A DNA stretch of 64,000 nt from Streptomyces sp. NBC_00376. Lineage in GTDB: Bacteria > Actinomycetota > Actinomycetes > Streptomycetales > Streptomycetaceae. A model generated the notes under the pieces. That model saw only the letters and a list, made by a program, of their open reading frames with translations, had not been told where the DNA came from and did no database searches. The position numbers and the translations under genes were made by a program. This document shows, in pieces, positions 1 through 8,404 of this stretch (within the stretch, counting starts at the first letter, position 1; each line of letters opens with the position of its first letter). The stretch covers positions 2,604,001 to 2,668,000 of the forward strand of contig NZ_CP107960.1 of assembly GCF_036077095.1 (NCBI RefSeq), given 5' to 3'.

Positions 1-2
1 CG

Positions 3-443
3 TACGCGCAGTCCAAGGCGGCGGCCGACGAGGGGCTCCTCGCCCTGCACCGCACGCACGGGCTCGACGTCCGCATCGGCACCCTGGCCTTCGTGTACGG
101 GGAGGGCGACCCGCACCTCACGCAGGTGATGCGGTGGGTGGGGGAATGGGCCGCGACGCAGCGTCTGGCGATGGTGCACCACGCGGACGTCGCCCAGGGC
201 CTGTTGCGGCTGCTGTTCGCTCCCGGCCCGGCGGGCCGCCGCTACAACTTCTCGGACGACGCCCCCGTCACGGCGGTGGACCTGCACCGGCTCAACGGGG
301 TGCCGGTGCAGGCCGGGATGGCGGACCGGGTCGACCCCGACCCCTGGTACGGACTGATGTCGAACCTGCGGGCCCGCGACGAACTGGGCCACCGGCCGCT
401 GTACCCGTCGGTGTGGACGGCACGGGACGCGGGCGCGCTGTAG
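3..443 (+). CDS. NAD-dependent epimerase/dehydratase, C-terminal part
   Basis: The frame is already open at the window edge and stops at the TAG at 441; 146 residues are visible. They begin with YAQSK, the Tyr-x3-Lys catalytic pair of the extended short-chain dehydrogenase (epimerase/dehydratase) family, followed by the VYGEGD and HHADVAQ segments that in this family line the substrate pocket. The Rossmann part with its glycine motif lies outside the window, so the gene is partial by truncation at the edge, not broken. The substrate cannot be read from this half. It runs in the same direction as the lipid head-group genes that start about 95 bases further on, so a role in making or modifying a polar head group is possible, but that is inference. 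Confidence 0.8.
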   Translation, partial: YAQSKAAADEGLLALHRTHGLDVRIGTLAFVYGEGDPHLTQVMRWVGEWAATQRLAMVHHADVAQGLLRLLFAPGPAGRRYNFSDDAPVTAVDLHRLNGVPVQAGMADRVDPDPWYGLMSNLRARDELGHRPLYPSVWTARDAGAL

Positions 444-538
444 GGGCCGCCACGCGCGGGCCGTCCACCAGGTACTCAGTCTCCATTTGAGTACCTGCCA
501 CGTGTCGAAGAACCGTGCGTCGCACGACAGTTGGGCAC

Positions 539-1111
539 ATGAACGGCCTCTACGCTCTCAAGCCCTGGTACGCGGACCGCCTCTCCGGCGTTCGCGTCTC
601 GCTGGTCCGCCGTGAGGTGTCGCCCGACACCCTCACCGCGGCCGGTGTGGTCTCGGCGGCCGGTGCCGCCGCCGCGCTGGCCTGGCTGCCCGCTCCGCTC
701 GCCGCCCTGCCGGTCGCCCTGCTGCTCGCGGCCCGGCTCGCCTTCGCCAACCTGGACGGCGCGCTGGCCCGCGAGACGGGCCGGACGACCCGGCGCGGCT
801 CGGTGCTCAACGAGCTCGGTGACCGGGTGGCCGATCTGGTCGTGCTGGCCGGCTTCCTGGCGCTCGCCCCGCTGTGGCTGGTGGCGGTGGCCGGGCTCGC
901 GGCGACCCTGCCGTCCTGGGTGTCGCTGGCCGGGGCGGCGGCGGGCGCGCCCCGGCGCAACGGCGGCCCGGTCGGCAAGACCGAGCGCTGTCTGCTGGTC
1001 GTGGTCGCGGCGGCGAGCGGGTGGGCCGTACCCGTCCTGGCCGTGATCGCCGCCGGTTCGCTGCTCACCGCGGCGCTCCGGCTGGCGGGCCTGTGGCGGG
1101 AGCTGGCATGA
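539..1111 (+). CDS. CDP-alcohol phosphatidyltransferase family membrane protein (YnbA-like)
   Basis: 190 residues with several hydrophobic segments. Residues about 73-95 carry the family core DGxxAR-x8-G, here DGALAR followed by GSVLNELGD. In the usual motif four aspartates bind the metals and the CDP substrate; here the first is Ala (ANLDG) and the third is Asn (LNELGD), while the second and fourth remain. The same LNELGD form occurs, as I recall, in the E. coli YnbA branch of the family. Known role of the family: transfer of a phospho-alcohol from a CDP-linked donor in the membrane. The ATG at 539 is preferred over the in-frame GTG at 515 because homologous membrane proteins start just before the first amphipathic segment. 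It overlaps the next gene by ATGA, so translation is probably coupled. Confidence 0.82.
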   Translation: MNGLYALKPWYADRLSGVRVSLVRREVSPDTLTAAGVVSAAGAAAALAWLPAPLAALPVALLLAARLAFANLDGALARETGRTTRRGSVLNELGDRVADLVVLAGFLALAPLWLVAVAGLAATLPSWVSLAGAAAGAPRRNGGPVGKTERCLLVVVAAASGWAVPVLAVIAAGSLLTAALRLAGLWRELA

Positions 1112-1968
1112 GCGCCGTACTGATCGCCGAGGAGGCCGCGGCGCGGGCCGTACCGCTGGTCGCGGGGGTGCTGGGGGCGGGCGGTGTCGCCGTCGCCGTG
1201 CTGCCGTCGAAGGTCCGGATGCGGGCCGAGCTGCGCAAGCGGTGGCGTACCTGGGCTCTGGTGGCGCCGGTCTTCCTGGGGGCGTACTTCCTGGGCGGCG
1301 GCGGGACGTTCGCGCTGGCCGCCGGGCTCGGGGTGGTCGCGGCGGGCGAGTTCGCGCGGATGGCGGCGCTGCGCCGGGGCGATCTCGCGGTGCTCGTGAC
1401 GGCCTCGGTGGCGCTCCCCGCGCTGGCCTGGCTGGCGCCGCGGCTCCTCGACGTCCGGGCGGCGGCGCTGCTGCTGGTCGTGGCGGCGCTTCCGTCGGTA
1501 CTCGGCGGGGACGACCGGGCCGGCTTCACCCGCACCGCGCGCACCGCCTTCGGGCTGCTGTGGATCCCGGTCGCGCTGACCGGTCTGGTGACGCTCGGGG
1601 ACACGGCGGTCGCGGTGGGGCTCGCGGTGGCGCTCGGCGATGTCGGCGCCTGGTGCGGCGGTACGGCGCTGGGCCGCCGGGGCCCGCCGGCCCGGCCGCT
1701 GTCGCCGCTCTCCCCCAACAAGACCTGGGCGGGGGTGCTCGGCGCTGGGGTGGCGACGGCCCTGTTGCTGCTCGTGCTCGGCGAGTTCACCTTCCCGCTG
1801 TGGTTCGCGGTGATCGGCGGCTGTGTCCTCGGTGACCTGCTCGAATCGATGGTCAAGCGCGAGTCGGGGGTGAAGGACGCGGGCAGCTGGCTGCCCGGCT
1901 TCGGCGGCCTCCTCGACCGGATCGACTCCCTGTTGGTGGCCCTTCTCCTGGCGATGGTGATGACATGA
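1108..1968 (+). CDS. CdsA-like phosphatidate cytidylyltransferase
   Basis: 286 residues, almost wholly hydrophobic with about eight membrane segments. The C-terminal CdsA signature is present at about residues 247-275: SMVKRESGVKD, then LPGFGGLLDRIDS. The family signature has His where this protein has Phe (PGHGG in typical CdsA, PGFGG here), while the Lys-Asp and Asp-Arg-x-Asp metal/CTP-binding residues are kept. The family makes CDP-activated lipids from CTP and a phosphatidic-acid type substrate. It starts with an ATGA overlap on the CDP-alcohol phosphotransferase and ends with an ATGA overlap on the acyltransferase, so the three form one tight operon. It is probably not the housekeeping cdsA but the donor-making partner for the preceding enzyme (inference from coupling). 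Confidence 0.85.
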   Translation: MSAVLIAEEAAARAVPLVAGVLGAGGVAVAVLPSKVRMRAELRKRWRTWALVAPVFLGAYFLGGGGTFALAAGLGVVAAGEFARMAALRRGDLAVLVTASVALPALAWLAPRLLDVRAAALLLVVAALPSVLGGDDRAGFTRTARTAFGLLWIPVALTGLVTLGDTAVAVGLAVALGDVGAWCGGTALGRRGPPARPLSPLSPNKTWAGVLGAGVATALLLLVLGEFTFPLWFAVIGGCVLGDLLESMVKRESGVKDAGSWLPGFGGLLDRIDSLLVALLLAMVMT

Positions 1969-3173
1969 CCCGCACCCTTGCGCACGTACCTGCACGGGTC
2001 GCGCTGCCCGCCCGCTCCCGGTTCGCCGCCGCGCTCCGGCGCGGCCTGTGGTGGGGCGTCCTCAGCCTCACCGGCGGGGTGGAGCGGCGTGGCCGGCTGC
2101 CGCGCGGCGGCTGCGTCGTCGTCGCCAACCACTCCTCGCACGCGGACACGGCGGCGCTCCTCGCCGCGCTCGACGCCCGGCACACCCCGGCGATCGGCGC
2201 GGCGGCCGACTACTGGTTCGCCTCGCCGTGGCGGCGCCGGATCTGCCGCCGGCTCGCGGCCGGGTTCCCGGTGCGGCGCAGTGGCGGCGGCATGGACGAC
2301 CTGCTGTCCATGGCGGACGAGCTGCGCTCCGGCCGGGCGGTCGTCCTGTTCCCGGAGGGAACCCGGGGCAAGGACGGTGAGCTGGGCTCCTTCCATCGCG
2401 GCGCGCTCGTGCTGGCCGAGCGGGCCGGGGTCCCGGTGGTGCCGGTGGGGATCGCGGGCACTGACCGGCTGCTGCCCAAGCACGGCCGACTGCGCTCGGC
2501 GCTGGTGCGGGTCTCGATCGGTGACCCGCTGCCGTCGACGACCGGTCCTCGGGAGGCCCGCGACGCGGTGGTGGCGCTGCACGCGCGTACGGTCGCCGAG
2601 CCGCTGCGGGACTCCGCGACGCGGCGCCGGGTGGCGTCGGTCGTGACCTCGCGCTGGGGCATCCCGCTGGCGTCCGGGTGGGCGCTGGCGGAGGCGCTGA
2701 GCTGGCCGCTGATGCCGGAACTGCTGCTGGGCGCGGTCTGTGTGGCGGTGCCGCGGGCGGCGCTGCGGATGTCGCTGGGCGCGCTCGCCGGCAGCCTGGC
2801 CGGGGGCCTGCTCGCCCTTCAGCTGGCCTCGGCCGGTGTGCACCTGCCCGCCCCGCTGACCACGGACCGGATGCGGGCACACGTCCGGGCCGAACTCGCG
2901 CTGGAGGGGGCGTCGGCGGTGCGGCACCAGCCGTGGAACGGCATTCCGTTCAAGGTGTACGGGGCCGAGGCGGGCCGCGCCGGTGTGCCCGCGCTCGACT
3001 GGCTCACCGCTTCGGCGACGGCCCGGGGTTCCCGGACGCTCACCGTGGGGCTCGGCTTCGCCGCCTTCGGGCTGCTGATGCGCCGCCACCGCCGCCAGTA
3101 CGGCCGCTGTCTGGTCCTGCTGGGCGGCGGGTTCGCGGCGGGGCTGTCACTGATCGTGAACGGCTGGGCCTGA
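1965..3173 (+). CDS. 1-acylglycerol-3-phosphate acyltransferase family protein with extra C-terminal domain
   Basis: 402 residues. The N-terminal half is a PlsC-type acyltransferase: NHSSHAD around residue 56 gives the catalytic His-x4-Asp, and LFPEGTRGKDG around residues 128-138 is the glycerol-phosphate binding block. The second half (from about residue 225) has hydrophobic stretches and a polar stretch, and is not needed for plain PlsC enzymes; I do not recognise it. The start overlaps the CdsA-like stop by ATGA. In the operon it would acylate the glycerophosphate or lysolipid that the two upstream enzymes then activate and decorate (inference from order). Confidence 0.83.
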   Translation: MTRTLAHVPARVALPARSRFAAALRRGLWWGVLSLTGGVERRGRLPRGGCVVVANHSSHADTAALLAALDARHTPAIGAAADYWFASPWRRRICRRLAAGFPVRRSGGGMDDLLSMADELRSGRAVVLFPEGTRGKDGELGSFHRGALVLAERAGVPVVPVGIAGTDRLLPKHGRLRSALVRVSIGDPLPSTTGPREARDAVVALHARTVAEPLRDSATRRRVASVVTSRWGIPLASGWALAEALSWPLMPELLLGAVCVAVPRAALRMSLGALAGSLAGGLLALQLASAGVHLPAPLTTDRMRAHVRAELALEGASAVRHQPWNGIPFKVYGAEAGRAGVPALDWLTASATARGSRTLTVGLGFAAFGLLMRRHRRQYGRCLVLLGGGFAAGLSLIVNGWA

Positions 3174-3269
3174 CCGCGCCATCGCGGGGGCGGGGATTGT
3201 CAGTGGGTGCCCCTACTGTTCGGAAGCAGGGGGGCGCGCCGGACGGCGGCCCGGCGGGAGGGGACAGCG

Positions 3270-3740
3270 ATGAGCTTCAGCATGCAGGCACGGGCCGTTC
3301 CGGCCGCCCGGCTGCCGCAGGACTTCGCGGGGGTGTCGGCGGTCTTCGCCGACACGGACGACGAGTTCGACCGCCTGGAGACGGATCTGCACATCTCCAA
3401 GGACTTCTCCGACGTGCACGAGCTGTGTCTCACCGCACCGCCCGGCCACGGCAGCGGGGAGCTTCCCGTATTCGGCGGGGACATCCACGAGGACCCGGCA
3501 GGCATCGAGGCGCCGTCGCTCACGCTGACCGCGGCGCAGGTGCGGGAGGCGGTGGAGTTCCTCCGCACCCATCCGTTCGACGGACTGTGGGACGCGTCCG
3601 GTGGTGGTGTCGCCGCGCACTGGGGGTGGCAGGAGCCCGAGGTCCGCGCCGTGTTCGCCGCCCACTTCCGGCGATTGGCGGACTTCTACGAGCGCGCGGC
3701 GGGCGGGGGCGACGCGGTGGTGAAGCGGTTCCTGTACTGA
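3270..3740 (+). CDS. DUF1877 family protein
   Basis: 156 residues starting at an ATG with a purine-rich Shine-Dalgarno (GGGAGGGGACA) just upstream; earlier in-frame starts lack one. The sequence has the conserved opening MSFSM, the acidic EFDRLETDLHISKDFSDVHELCL block, and the C-terminal FxAHFRRLADFYERA helix seen in the DUF1877 (YfbM-like) family. The biochemical role of this family is unknown. No signal peptide or membrane segment is visible, so it is cytoplasmic. It stands alone, separated from the lipid operon by about 95 bases and convergent with the proline genes. Confidence 0.75.
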   Translation: MSFSMQARAVPAARLPQDFAGVSAVFADTDDEFDRLETDLHISKDFSDVHELCLTAPPGHGSGELPVFGGDIHEDPAGIEAPSLTLTAAQVREAVEFLRTHPFDGLWDASGGGVAAHWGWQEPEVRAVFAAHFRRLADFYERAAGGGDAVVKRFLY

Positions 3741-3761
3741 GGAGCGGCCCCGGAATGGAAA

Positions 3762-3834
3762 CCGCCTCCCGGCCGGCAGGGGAACCGGGCGGGAGGCGGA
3801 ATTCATGGCGGGGCGCCGGGGATGGGGCGCCCCG
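3762..3834. terminator. Tandem hairpins between convergent genes
   Basis: Two inverted repeats lie between the DUF1877 stop and the P5C dehydrogenase stop. The first has a 10-bp stem (CCGCCTCCCG at 3762-3771, complement at 3790-3799). The second folds GGGGCGCC with GGCGCCCC just after it. Both genes end here head-on, so a two-way terminator is the simple reading; no T-run is present, as is common in Streptomyces. Confidence 0.6.
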
Positions 3835-3840
3835 AGGGGA

Positions 3841-5472
3841 TCAGCCCTGGTGGGGGTAGGTGTAGTCGGTCGGCGGGACCAGCGTCTCCTTGATGGCCCG
3901 GGTCAGGGTCCAGCGCTGGAGGTTCTGCGGGGCGCCCGCCTTGTCGTTCGTACCCGAGGCACGGCCGCCACCGAAGGGCTGCTGGCCGACGACGGCGCCG
4001 GTCGACTTGTCGTTGATGTAGAAGTTGCCCGCGGCGTACCGCAGCTTCTCCATCGTGTACGCGGCCGCGGCGCGGTCGTTCGCGATGACGGAACCGGTCA
4101 GCGCGTAGTCGGAGACCGACTCCATCTGCTCCAGCATCGCGTCGTACGCGTCGTCCTCGTAGACGTGCACGGCGAGAATCGGGCCGAAGTACTCGGTCGT
4201 GAAGACCTCGTTCTCCGGGTCGGTGCACTCGATGACGGTCGGGCGGACGAAGTAGCCCACCGAGTCGTCGTACGTGCCGCCCGCGATGATCGTGCAGGAC
4301 GGGTCGGCCTTCGCGCGGTCGATCGCGGCCTTGTTCTTGGCGAACGAACGGTCGTCGATGACGGCGCCGATGAAGTTCGACAGGTCGGTGACGTCACCCA
4401 TGGTGATGGAGTCGACCTCGGCGGCGAACTCCTCCTTGAAACCGGAGTTCCAGATGGAGGCCGGGACGTACGCCCGGGAGGAGGCCGAGCACTTCTGGCC
4501 CTGGAACTCGAAGGAGCCACGGGTCAGTGCGGTCTTCAGGACGGCGTGGTCGGCCGACGGGTGGGCGACCACGAAGTCCTTGCCACCGGTCTCGCCGACG
4601 AGCCGCGGGTAGGTGCGGTAGTTGGCGATGTTGGTGCCGACCGTCTTCCACAGGTGCTGGAAGGTGGGGGTCGAACCGGTGAAGTGGATACCGGCCAGGT
4701 CGCGGTGGTTCAGGGCCACCTCGGAGACGGCGATGCCGTCACCGGTCACCAGGTTGATGACGCCCTTGGGCAGACCGGCCTCTTCCAGCAGCTGCATCAG
4801 CAGCACGGCGGCGTGGGTCTGCGTCGGGGACGGCTTCCACACCACGACGTTGCCCATGAGGGCGGGGGCGGTGGGCAGATTGCCCGCGATGGCCGTGAAG
4901 TTGAACGGCGTGATCGCGTAGACGAAGCCCTCCAGCGGGCGGTGGTCCATGCGGTTCCACACGCCCGGCGAGTTGGCCGGGGGCTGCTCGGCGAGGATCT
5001 GGCGCGCGTAGTGCACGTTGAAGCGCCAGAAGTCGACGAGCTCGCAGGGGGTGTCGATCTCGGCCTGCTGGGCGGTCTTCGACTGGCCGAGCATCGTGGA
5101 CGCGGCCAGCGTCTCGCGCCACGGGCCGGACAGCAGCTCGGCGGCGCGCAGGATGATCGCGGCACGGTCGTCGAAGGACATCGCGCGCCAGGCCGGGGCG
5201 GCGGCGAGCGCGGCGTCGATCGCGTCCTGCGCGTCCTGCTGCGTGGCAGCCGCGAACGTGCCGATGACGGCCTTGTGGTTGTGCGGCTGCACGACGTCGA
5301 ACCGCTCGCCGCCGCCCATCCGCTTCTCGCCACCGATGGTCATCGGAAGGTCGATCGGGTTCTGGCTGAGCTCCTTGAGCTTCACCTCCAGGCGGGCGCG
5401 CTCCGGGGAGCCCGGGGCGTAGGAGTGGACCGGCTCGTTGACCGGCGCGGGGACCTGGGTCACAGCGTCCAT
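3841..5472 (-). CDS. pruA: L-glutamate gamma-semialdehyde (P5C) dehydrogenase
   Basis: 543 residues, the length of the P5CDH branch of aldehyde dehydrogenases. Catalytic Cys lies in FQGQKCSASS (about residue 328), with GETGGKDFVV ahead of it as the NAD/substrate loop. It oxidises glutamate semialdehyde (from P5C) to glutamate with NAD, the second step of proline breakdown. The ATG at 5472 has a good Shine-Dalgarno (AAGGAG, 10 bases upstream). It lies 39 bases after the proline dehydrogenase gene on the same strand, so both steps are made from one transcript. Control is probably by the divergent PucR-type gene at 6618. Streptomyces keeps the two activities on separate proteins, unlike the fused PutA of enterobacteria. 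Confidence 0.95.
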   Translation of the reverse strand: MDAVTQVPAPVNEPVHSYAPGSPERARLEVKLKELSQNPIDLPMTIGGEKRMGGGERFDVVQPHNHKAVIGTFAAATQQDAQDAIDAALAAAPAWRAMSFDDRAAIILRAAELLSGPWRETLAASTMLGQSKTAQQAEIDTPCELVDFWRFNVHYARQILAEQPPANSPGVWNRMDHRPLEGFVYAITPFNFTAIAGNLPTAPALMGNVVVWKPSPTQTHAAVLLMQLLEEAGLPKGVINLVTGDGIAVSEVALNHRDLAGIHFTGSTPTFQHLWKTVGTNIANYRTYPRLVGETGGKDFVVAHPSADHAVLKTALTRGSFEFQGQKCSASSRAYVPASIWNSGFKEEFAAEVDSITMGDVTDLSNFIGAVIDDRSFAKNKAAIDRAKADPSCTIIAGGTYDDSVGYFVRPTVIECTDPENEVFTTEYFGPILAVHVYEDDAYDAMLEQMESVSDYALTGSVIANDRAAAAYTMEKLRYAAGNFYINDKSTGAVVGQQPFGGGRASGTNDKAGAPQNLQRWTLTRAIKETLVPPTDYTYPHQG

Positions 5473-5511
5473 GAGTTCCGTTGCTCCTTGAGTAGAGAGG
5501 TGGAGGAGGGC

Positions 5512-6438
5512 TCAGCCCTTGGTGAGGATCGAGCGGCCGAAGAACAGCAGGTTCGCCGGCTTCTCGGCGAGGCGGCGCATGAAGTAGCCGTACCAGTCGG
5601 TGCCGTACGCCGTGTAGACGCGCATCCGGTGGCCCTCGGCCGCGAGCCGGAGGTGCTCCTCGCTGCGGATGCCGTACAGCATCTGGAATTCGTACTCGTC
5701 CAGCTTGCGCCCGGCCTTGCGGCCCAGCTCCTGGGCGATGGCGATCAGACGCGGGTCGTGGGACCCGATCATCGGGTAGCCGTCGCCCTCCATGAGGATC
5801 CGCAGGATGCGGACGTACGCCTTGTCGATCTCGGCCTTGTCCTGGTACGCGACGGAGGCGGGCTCCTTGTAGGCGCCCTTCACGATGCGGACGCGGCTGC
5901 CGGCGGCGGCCAGGCGGCGGGCGTCGTCCTCGGTGCGGAACAGGTAGGCCTGGATCACACAGCCGGTCTGCGGGAAGTCCTTCCGCAGCTCCTCGTGGAT
6001 GGCGAACATCGAGTCGAGGGTGGTGTGGTCCTCGGCGTCCAGCGTGACCGTGGTGCCGATCGCGGCGGCGGCCTCGACGACCGGGCGGACGTTGGCGAGC
6101 GCCAGCTCGTGGCCGCCGTCCAGCGCTTGGCCGAACATGGAGAGCTTGACGGACATCTCGGCCTTGGTGCCCAGGCCCAGGTCCTTGAGGCGCTCGATCA
6201 GTTCGAGGTAGGCGTCGCGGGCGGCGGAGGCCTGCTCGGGGGTGGTGATGTCCTCGCCCACCACGTCGAGGGTGACTTCGAGCCCCTTGCCGGCCGCGTC
6301 CTCGATGATCGGGACGACCTGGTCGACGGTCTCACCGGCGATGAACCGGTCGACGACCTGCTTGGTGCCAGGTGCGGCCGAGACGAAACGGCGCATCTTG
6401 TCGCTGCGGGACGCGGCGAGAATCACGGGACCCAGCAC
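5512..6438 (-). CDS. Proline dehydrogenase (FAD-dependent)
   Basis: 308 residues from a GTG at 6438 preceded by GGAGG six bases away; the longer frame to 6567 has no such site. The C-terminal third has the family pattern YGIRSEEH, YGTDWYGYFMRRLAE and the final FFGRSIL, which bind FAD and proline in the TIM barrel. It oxidises proline to P5C, feeding P5C dehydrogenase encoded just downstream. It is read divergently from the PucR-type regulator, with 179 bases between the two starts carrying palindromes listed separately. Confidence 0.93.
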   Translation of the reverse strand: MLGPVILAASRSDKMRRFVSAAPGTKQVVDRFIAGETVDQVVPIIEDAAGKGLEVTLDVVGEDITTPEQASAARDAYLELIERLKDLGLGTKAEMSVKLSMFGQALDGGHELALANVRPVVEAAAAIGTTVTLDAEDHTTLDSMFAIHEELRKDFPQTGCVIQAYLFRTEDDARRLAAAGSRVRIVKGAYKEPASVAYQDKAEIDKAYVRILRILMEGDGYPMIGSHDPRLIAIAQELGRKAGRKLDEYEFQMLYGIRSEEHLRLAAEGHRMRVYTAYGTDWYGYFMRRLAEKPANLLFFGRSILTKG

Positions 6439-6551
6439 GGGGCACCTCCACGGAAAGTACGAACGAAGGCCATACCGGAAGTTCGGGAACAGACCGGTAC
6501 AGCACGGAGAACCACCGTGAAATCTAAGGATCTCTCCGATCGTGTGCCATC

Positions 6552-6561
6552 GACAGCTGTC
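6552..6561. promoter_or_regulatory. 10-bp palindrome GACAGCTGTC in divergent promoter region
   Basis: A perfect palindrome in the spacer between proline dehydrogenase and the PucR-type regulator. It could be a second contact site for the regulator or RNA polymerase region architecture; the short length makes chance possible. Confidence 0.3.
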
Positions 6562-6581
6562 ACGCATCCGTTCCCCGGTTC

Positions 6582-6597
6582 TCAGACATATGTCTGA
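6582..6597. promoter_or_regulatory. 16-bp perfect palindrome, candidate operator
   Basis: TCAGACATATGTCTGA reads the same on both strands and ends 20 bases before the GTG start of the PucR-type gene, inside the 179-base divergent spacer with proline dehydrogenase. A dimeric regulator site is the natural reading, most likely for the adjacent regulator, giving autocontrol and control of the proline operon. Confidence 0.55.
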
Positions 6598-6617
6598 AGG
6601 GGTGCGAGAATGGCCGG

Positions 6618-7760
6618 GTGAAGGGCGATTACCAGGAGCTGGTCGACGAGATCTCCGGGCTGCTCGGCGCCCCCGCGACGCTGGAGAACCGGGACTTCGG
6701 CCTGGTCGCCTTCGGCGCCCACGACAGCGACGACGACACCGCGATGGACCCGGTCCGCACCCGCTCGATCCTGACCCGCCGCTCCACGCCCGCCGTCCGC
6801 GCCTGGTTCGAGGGCTTCGGCATCACCCGCGCCACCGGCCCGGTCCGCATCCCGGCGGCCCCGGAGGCCGGGGTCTTCCGGGACCGGATCTGTCTTCCGG
6901 TACGCCATCGGGGTGCCGTGCTCGGTTACGTATGGCTGCTCGACGCCGACCCCGGACCGACCGACGAACAGCTGAGGGCGGCGATGGAGGTGGCGGCCCG
7001 TATCGGGGCGCTGCTCGCCGAGGAGGCGCGGGCGGGCACCGATCCGTCCCGGGAGTTCGGCGCGGTCCTGACCGCCGGGCGGGGCTGGCAGCGCGACATG
7101 GCGGTGGCCGCGCTGCACGAGGCGCTGGGGCCGGACGCGCTGGGGCTGCACACGGTGGTGTGCGTGACGCCGTGGCCGGACGATCCGCCGTCGGTCCGTA
7201 CGGTCCCGTCGGCGGCGGCGCTGTCCGCGATCCCCGGGGCCGGGGGGTTCCCCTCGCTGGCCGCGCTGGTCCGGCTGCGTTCCACCGATGTCCTCGACCC
7301 GGCGCTCACCGCCGCCGACCGGCTGCGTTCCGCCGCGGGCCGGGACGCCACCGCCGGGGTCGCCGTGCCCCGCCGGGGCCTTACGGAACTGGCCGCGGCC
7401 TGGCACGAGGCGGTGGCCGCCGCCCGCGCGGCGACGGCCGAGTCCCGGTTCGGCCCGGTCGCGCGATGGTCGGCGATCGGGCCATACCGGCTGCTGACCG
7501 CACTCCCCCCGGAAGCCGTCGCGGATCCGGCGGTCCGCACCCTGCTCACGCCGCCGCACAGGGATCTGGCCCGCACCGCCGAGGTGTTCCTCGACTGCGC
7601 GGGCCAGGCGTCCCGGACGGCCGCCGCTCTCGGCGTCCACCGTCAGACGCTCTACTACCGGCTCTCCCGGATCCAGCAGCTCACCGGCCTCGATCTCAAC
7701 GACGGCGAGGACCGGCTGTTGCTGCACATGGCGCTCAAGGGCGCGCGGCTCAGGAGTTAG
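6618..7760 (+). CDS. PucR-type transcriptional regulator of proline catabolism
   Basis: 380 residues from a GTG. The last 55 residues hold the PucR C-terminal helix-turn-helix ([20 protein letters not shown]), ending in a short basic tail. The N-terminal two thirds is an all alpha/beta sensor region without a recognisable GAF motif; it presumably binds the inducer. Divergent placement from proline dehydrogenase, with a palindrome at its own start, argues that it activates proline use, as PucR-family proteins do elsewhere. The stop lies inside a four-copy 17-bp tandem repeat that runs into the next, convergent gene. Confidence 0.85.
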   Translation: MKGDYQELVDEISGLLGAPATLENRDFGLVAFGAHDSDDDTAMDPVRTRSILTRRSTPAVRAWFEGFGITRATGPVRIPAAPEAGVFRDRICLPVRHRGAVLGYVWLLDADPGPTDEQLRAAMEVAARIGALLAEEARAGTDPSREFGAVLTAGRGWQRDMAVAALHEALGPDALGLHTVVCVTPWPDDPPSVRTVPSAAALSAIPGAGGFPSLAALVRLRSTDVLDPALTAADRLRSAAGRDATAGVAVPRRGLTELAAAWHEAVAAARAATAESRFGPVARWSAIGPYRLLTALPPEAVADPAVRTLLTPPHRDLARTAEVFLDCAGQASRTAAALGVHRQTLYYRLSRIQQLTGLDLNDGEDRLLLHMALKGARLRS

Positions 7761-7810
7761 CGCGGCTCAGGAGTCAGAGCGGCTCAGGAGTCAGAGCGGC
7801 TCAGGAGTCA
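7743..7810. repeat. Four tandem copies of a 17-bp unit across two convergent stop codons
   Basis: The unit is GCGGCTCAGGAGTCAGA with small changes; four copies fill 7743-7810. The first copy encodes the last residues and stop of the PucR-type regulator; the last encodes the C-terminal Asp-Ser and stop of the TetR gene. Slippage at this array would change the spacer length and possibly the C-termini. Confidence 0.85.
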
Positions 7811-8397
7811 CAGCCTTCCCGGCCCTCCAGCACGGCCTTCAGACCGTCCGTCAAGTCCTGTGCGGACGGGGCGGATTCACTGTCCATCAGCCACTGCACC
7901 ATCACGCCCGCGAGCAGCGCCTGGCAGAACAGCCCGGCCACCCGCGCCTTCTCCGGGTCCTTCTCCGGGTCGATGCCGAGCATGCCCTCGGCGAGCCCGT
8001 CGCGCCCCTCGCGCTGCGGGTCCAGCAGGGCCTTCCGCAACTCCGGGTCCTGGTCGATCCGGGAGACGACCTCCATCTGGAGCTGCCAGACGGACCGGGT
8101 CTCCTCGAAGCTGTCGATCACCCGCTCCCAGGTGTCGCGGAACTGGTCGAGCGGCGCCCCGGGCGCCTCGCCGCCCTCCGCGCGCTCCTCCCCGTCCTCG
8201 GTGAGCAGATCCCCCCACTCCTCCGTCACCTTGACGAAGGCGAGGTTGAGCAGGGCCTCCTTGGAGCCGTAGTGGTAGCCGATGGAGGCGAGGTTCGTGC
8301 CGGAGGCGGCCACGATGTCGCGCGCCGTCGTCCGGGCGTACCCCTTCTCCAGCAGGCAGCGCTTGGCGCCTTCGAGCAGATCCTCACGATGTCCCAT
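7801..8397 (-). CDS. TetR family transcriptional regulator
   Basis: 198 residues. Residues 1-55 are the TetR DNA-binding domain (GAKRCLLEKGYARTTARDI, then the recognition helix around ASGTNLASIGYHYGSKEALL). The C-terminal region is an acidic helical ligand domain with EEDGEER-type loops, of the TetR_C branch seen in many Streptomyces regulators; the ligand cannot be told. Its target is not obvious from neighbours: serA ends upstream on the same strand and the convergent PucR-type gene lies downstream, so autoregulation through the inverted repeats upstream is the most direct guess. Confidence 0.85.
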   Translation of the reverse strand: MGHREDLLEGAKRCLLEKGYARTTARDIVAASGTNLASIGYHYGSKEALLNLAFVKVTEEWGDLLTEDGEERAEGGEAPGAPLDQFRDTWERVIDSFEETRSVWQLQMEVVSRIDQDPELRKALLDPQREGRDGLAEGMLGIDPEKDPEKARVAGLFCQALLAGVMVQWLMDSESAPSAQDLTDGLKAVLEGREGCDS

Positions 8398-8404
8398 AAC
8401 AGCA

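Noticed and set aside
3805..6597. A long plus-strand open frame opposite the P5C and proline dehydrogenase genes, and similar long frames opposite serA, ilvB, the GGDEF gene and the LuxR-family gene
   Set aside because: In so GC-rich DNA the strand opposite a real gene is free of stops in one frame. The translations are Arg/Gly/Val-rich without motifs, and the leftward genes are recognised with full-length motifs.
7743..7810. Short direct repeats resembling a CRISPR array
   Set aside because: The 17-base copies are adjacent with no spacers, are inside gene ends, and no cas gene is near.
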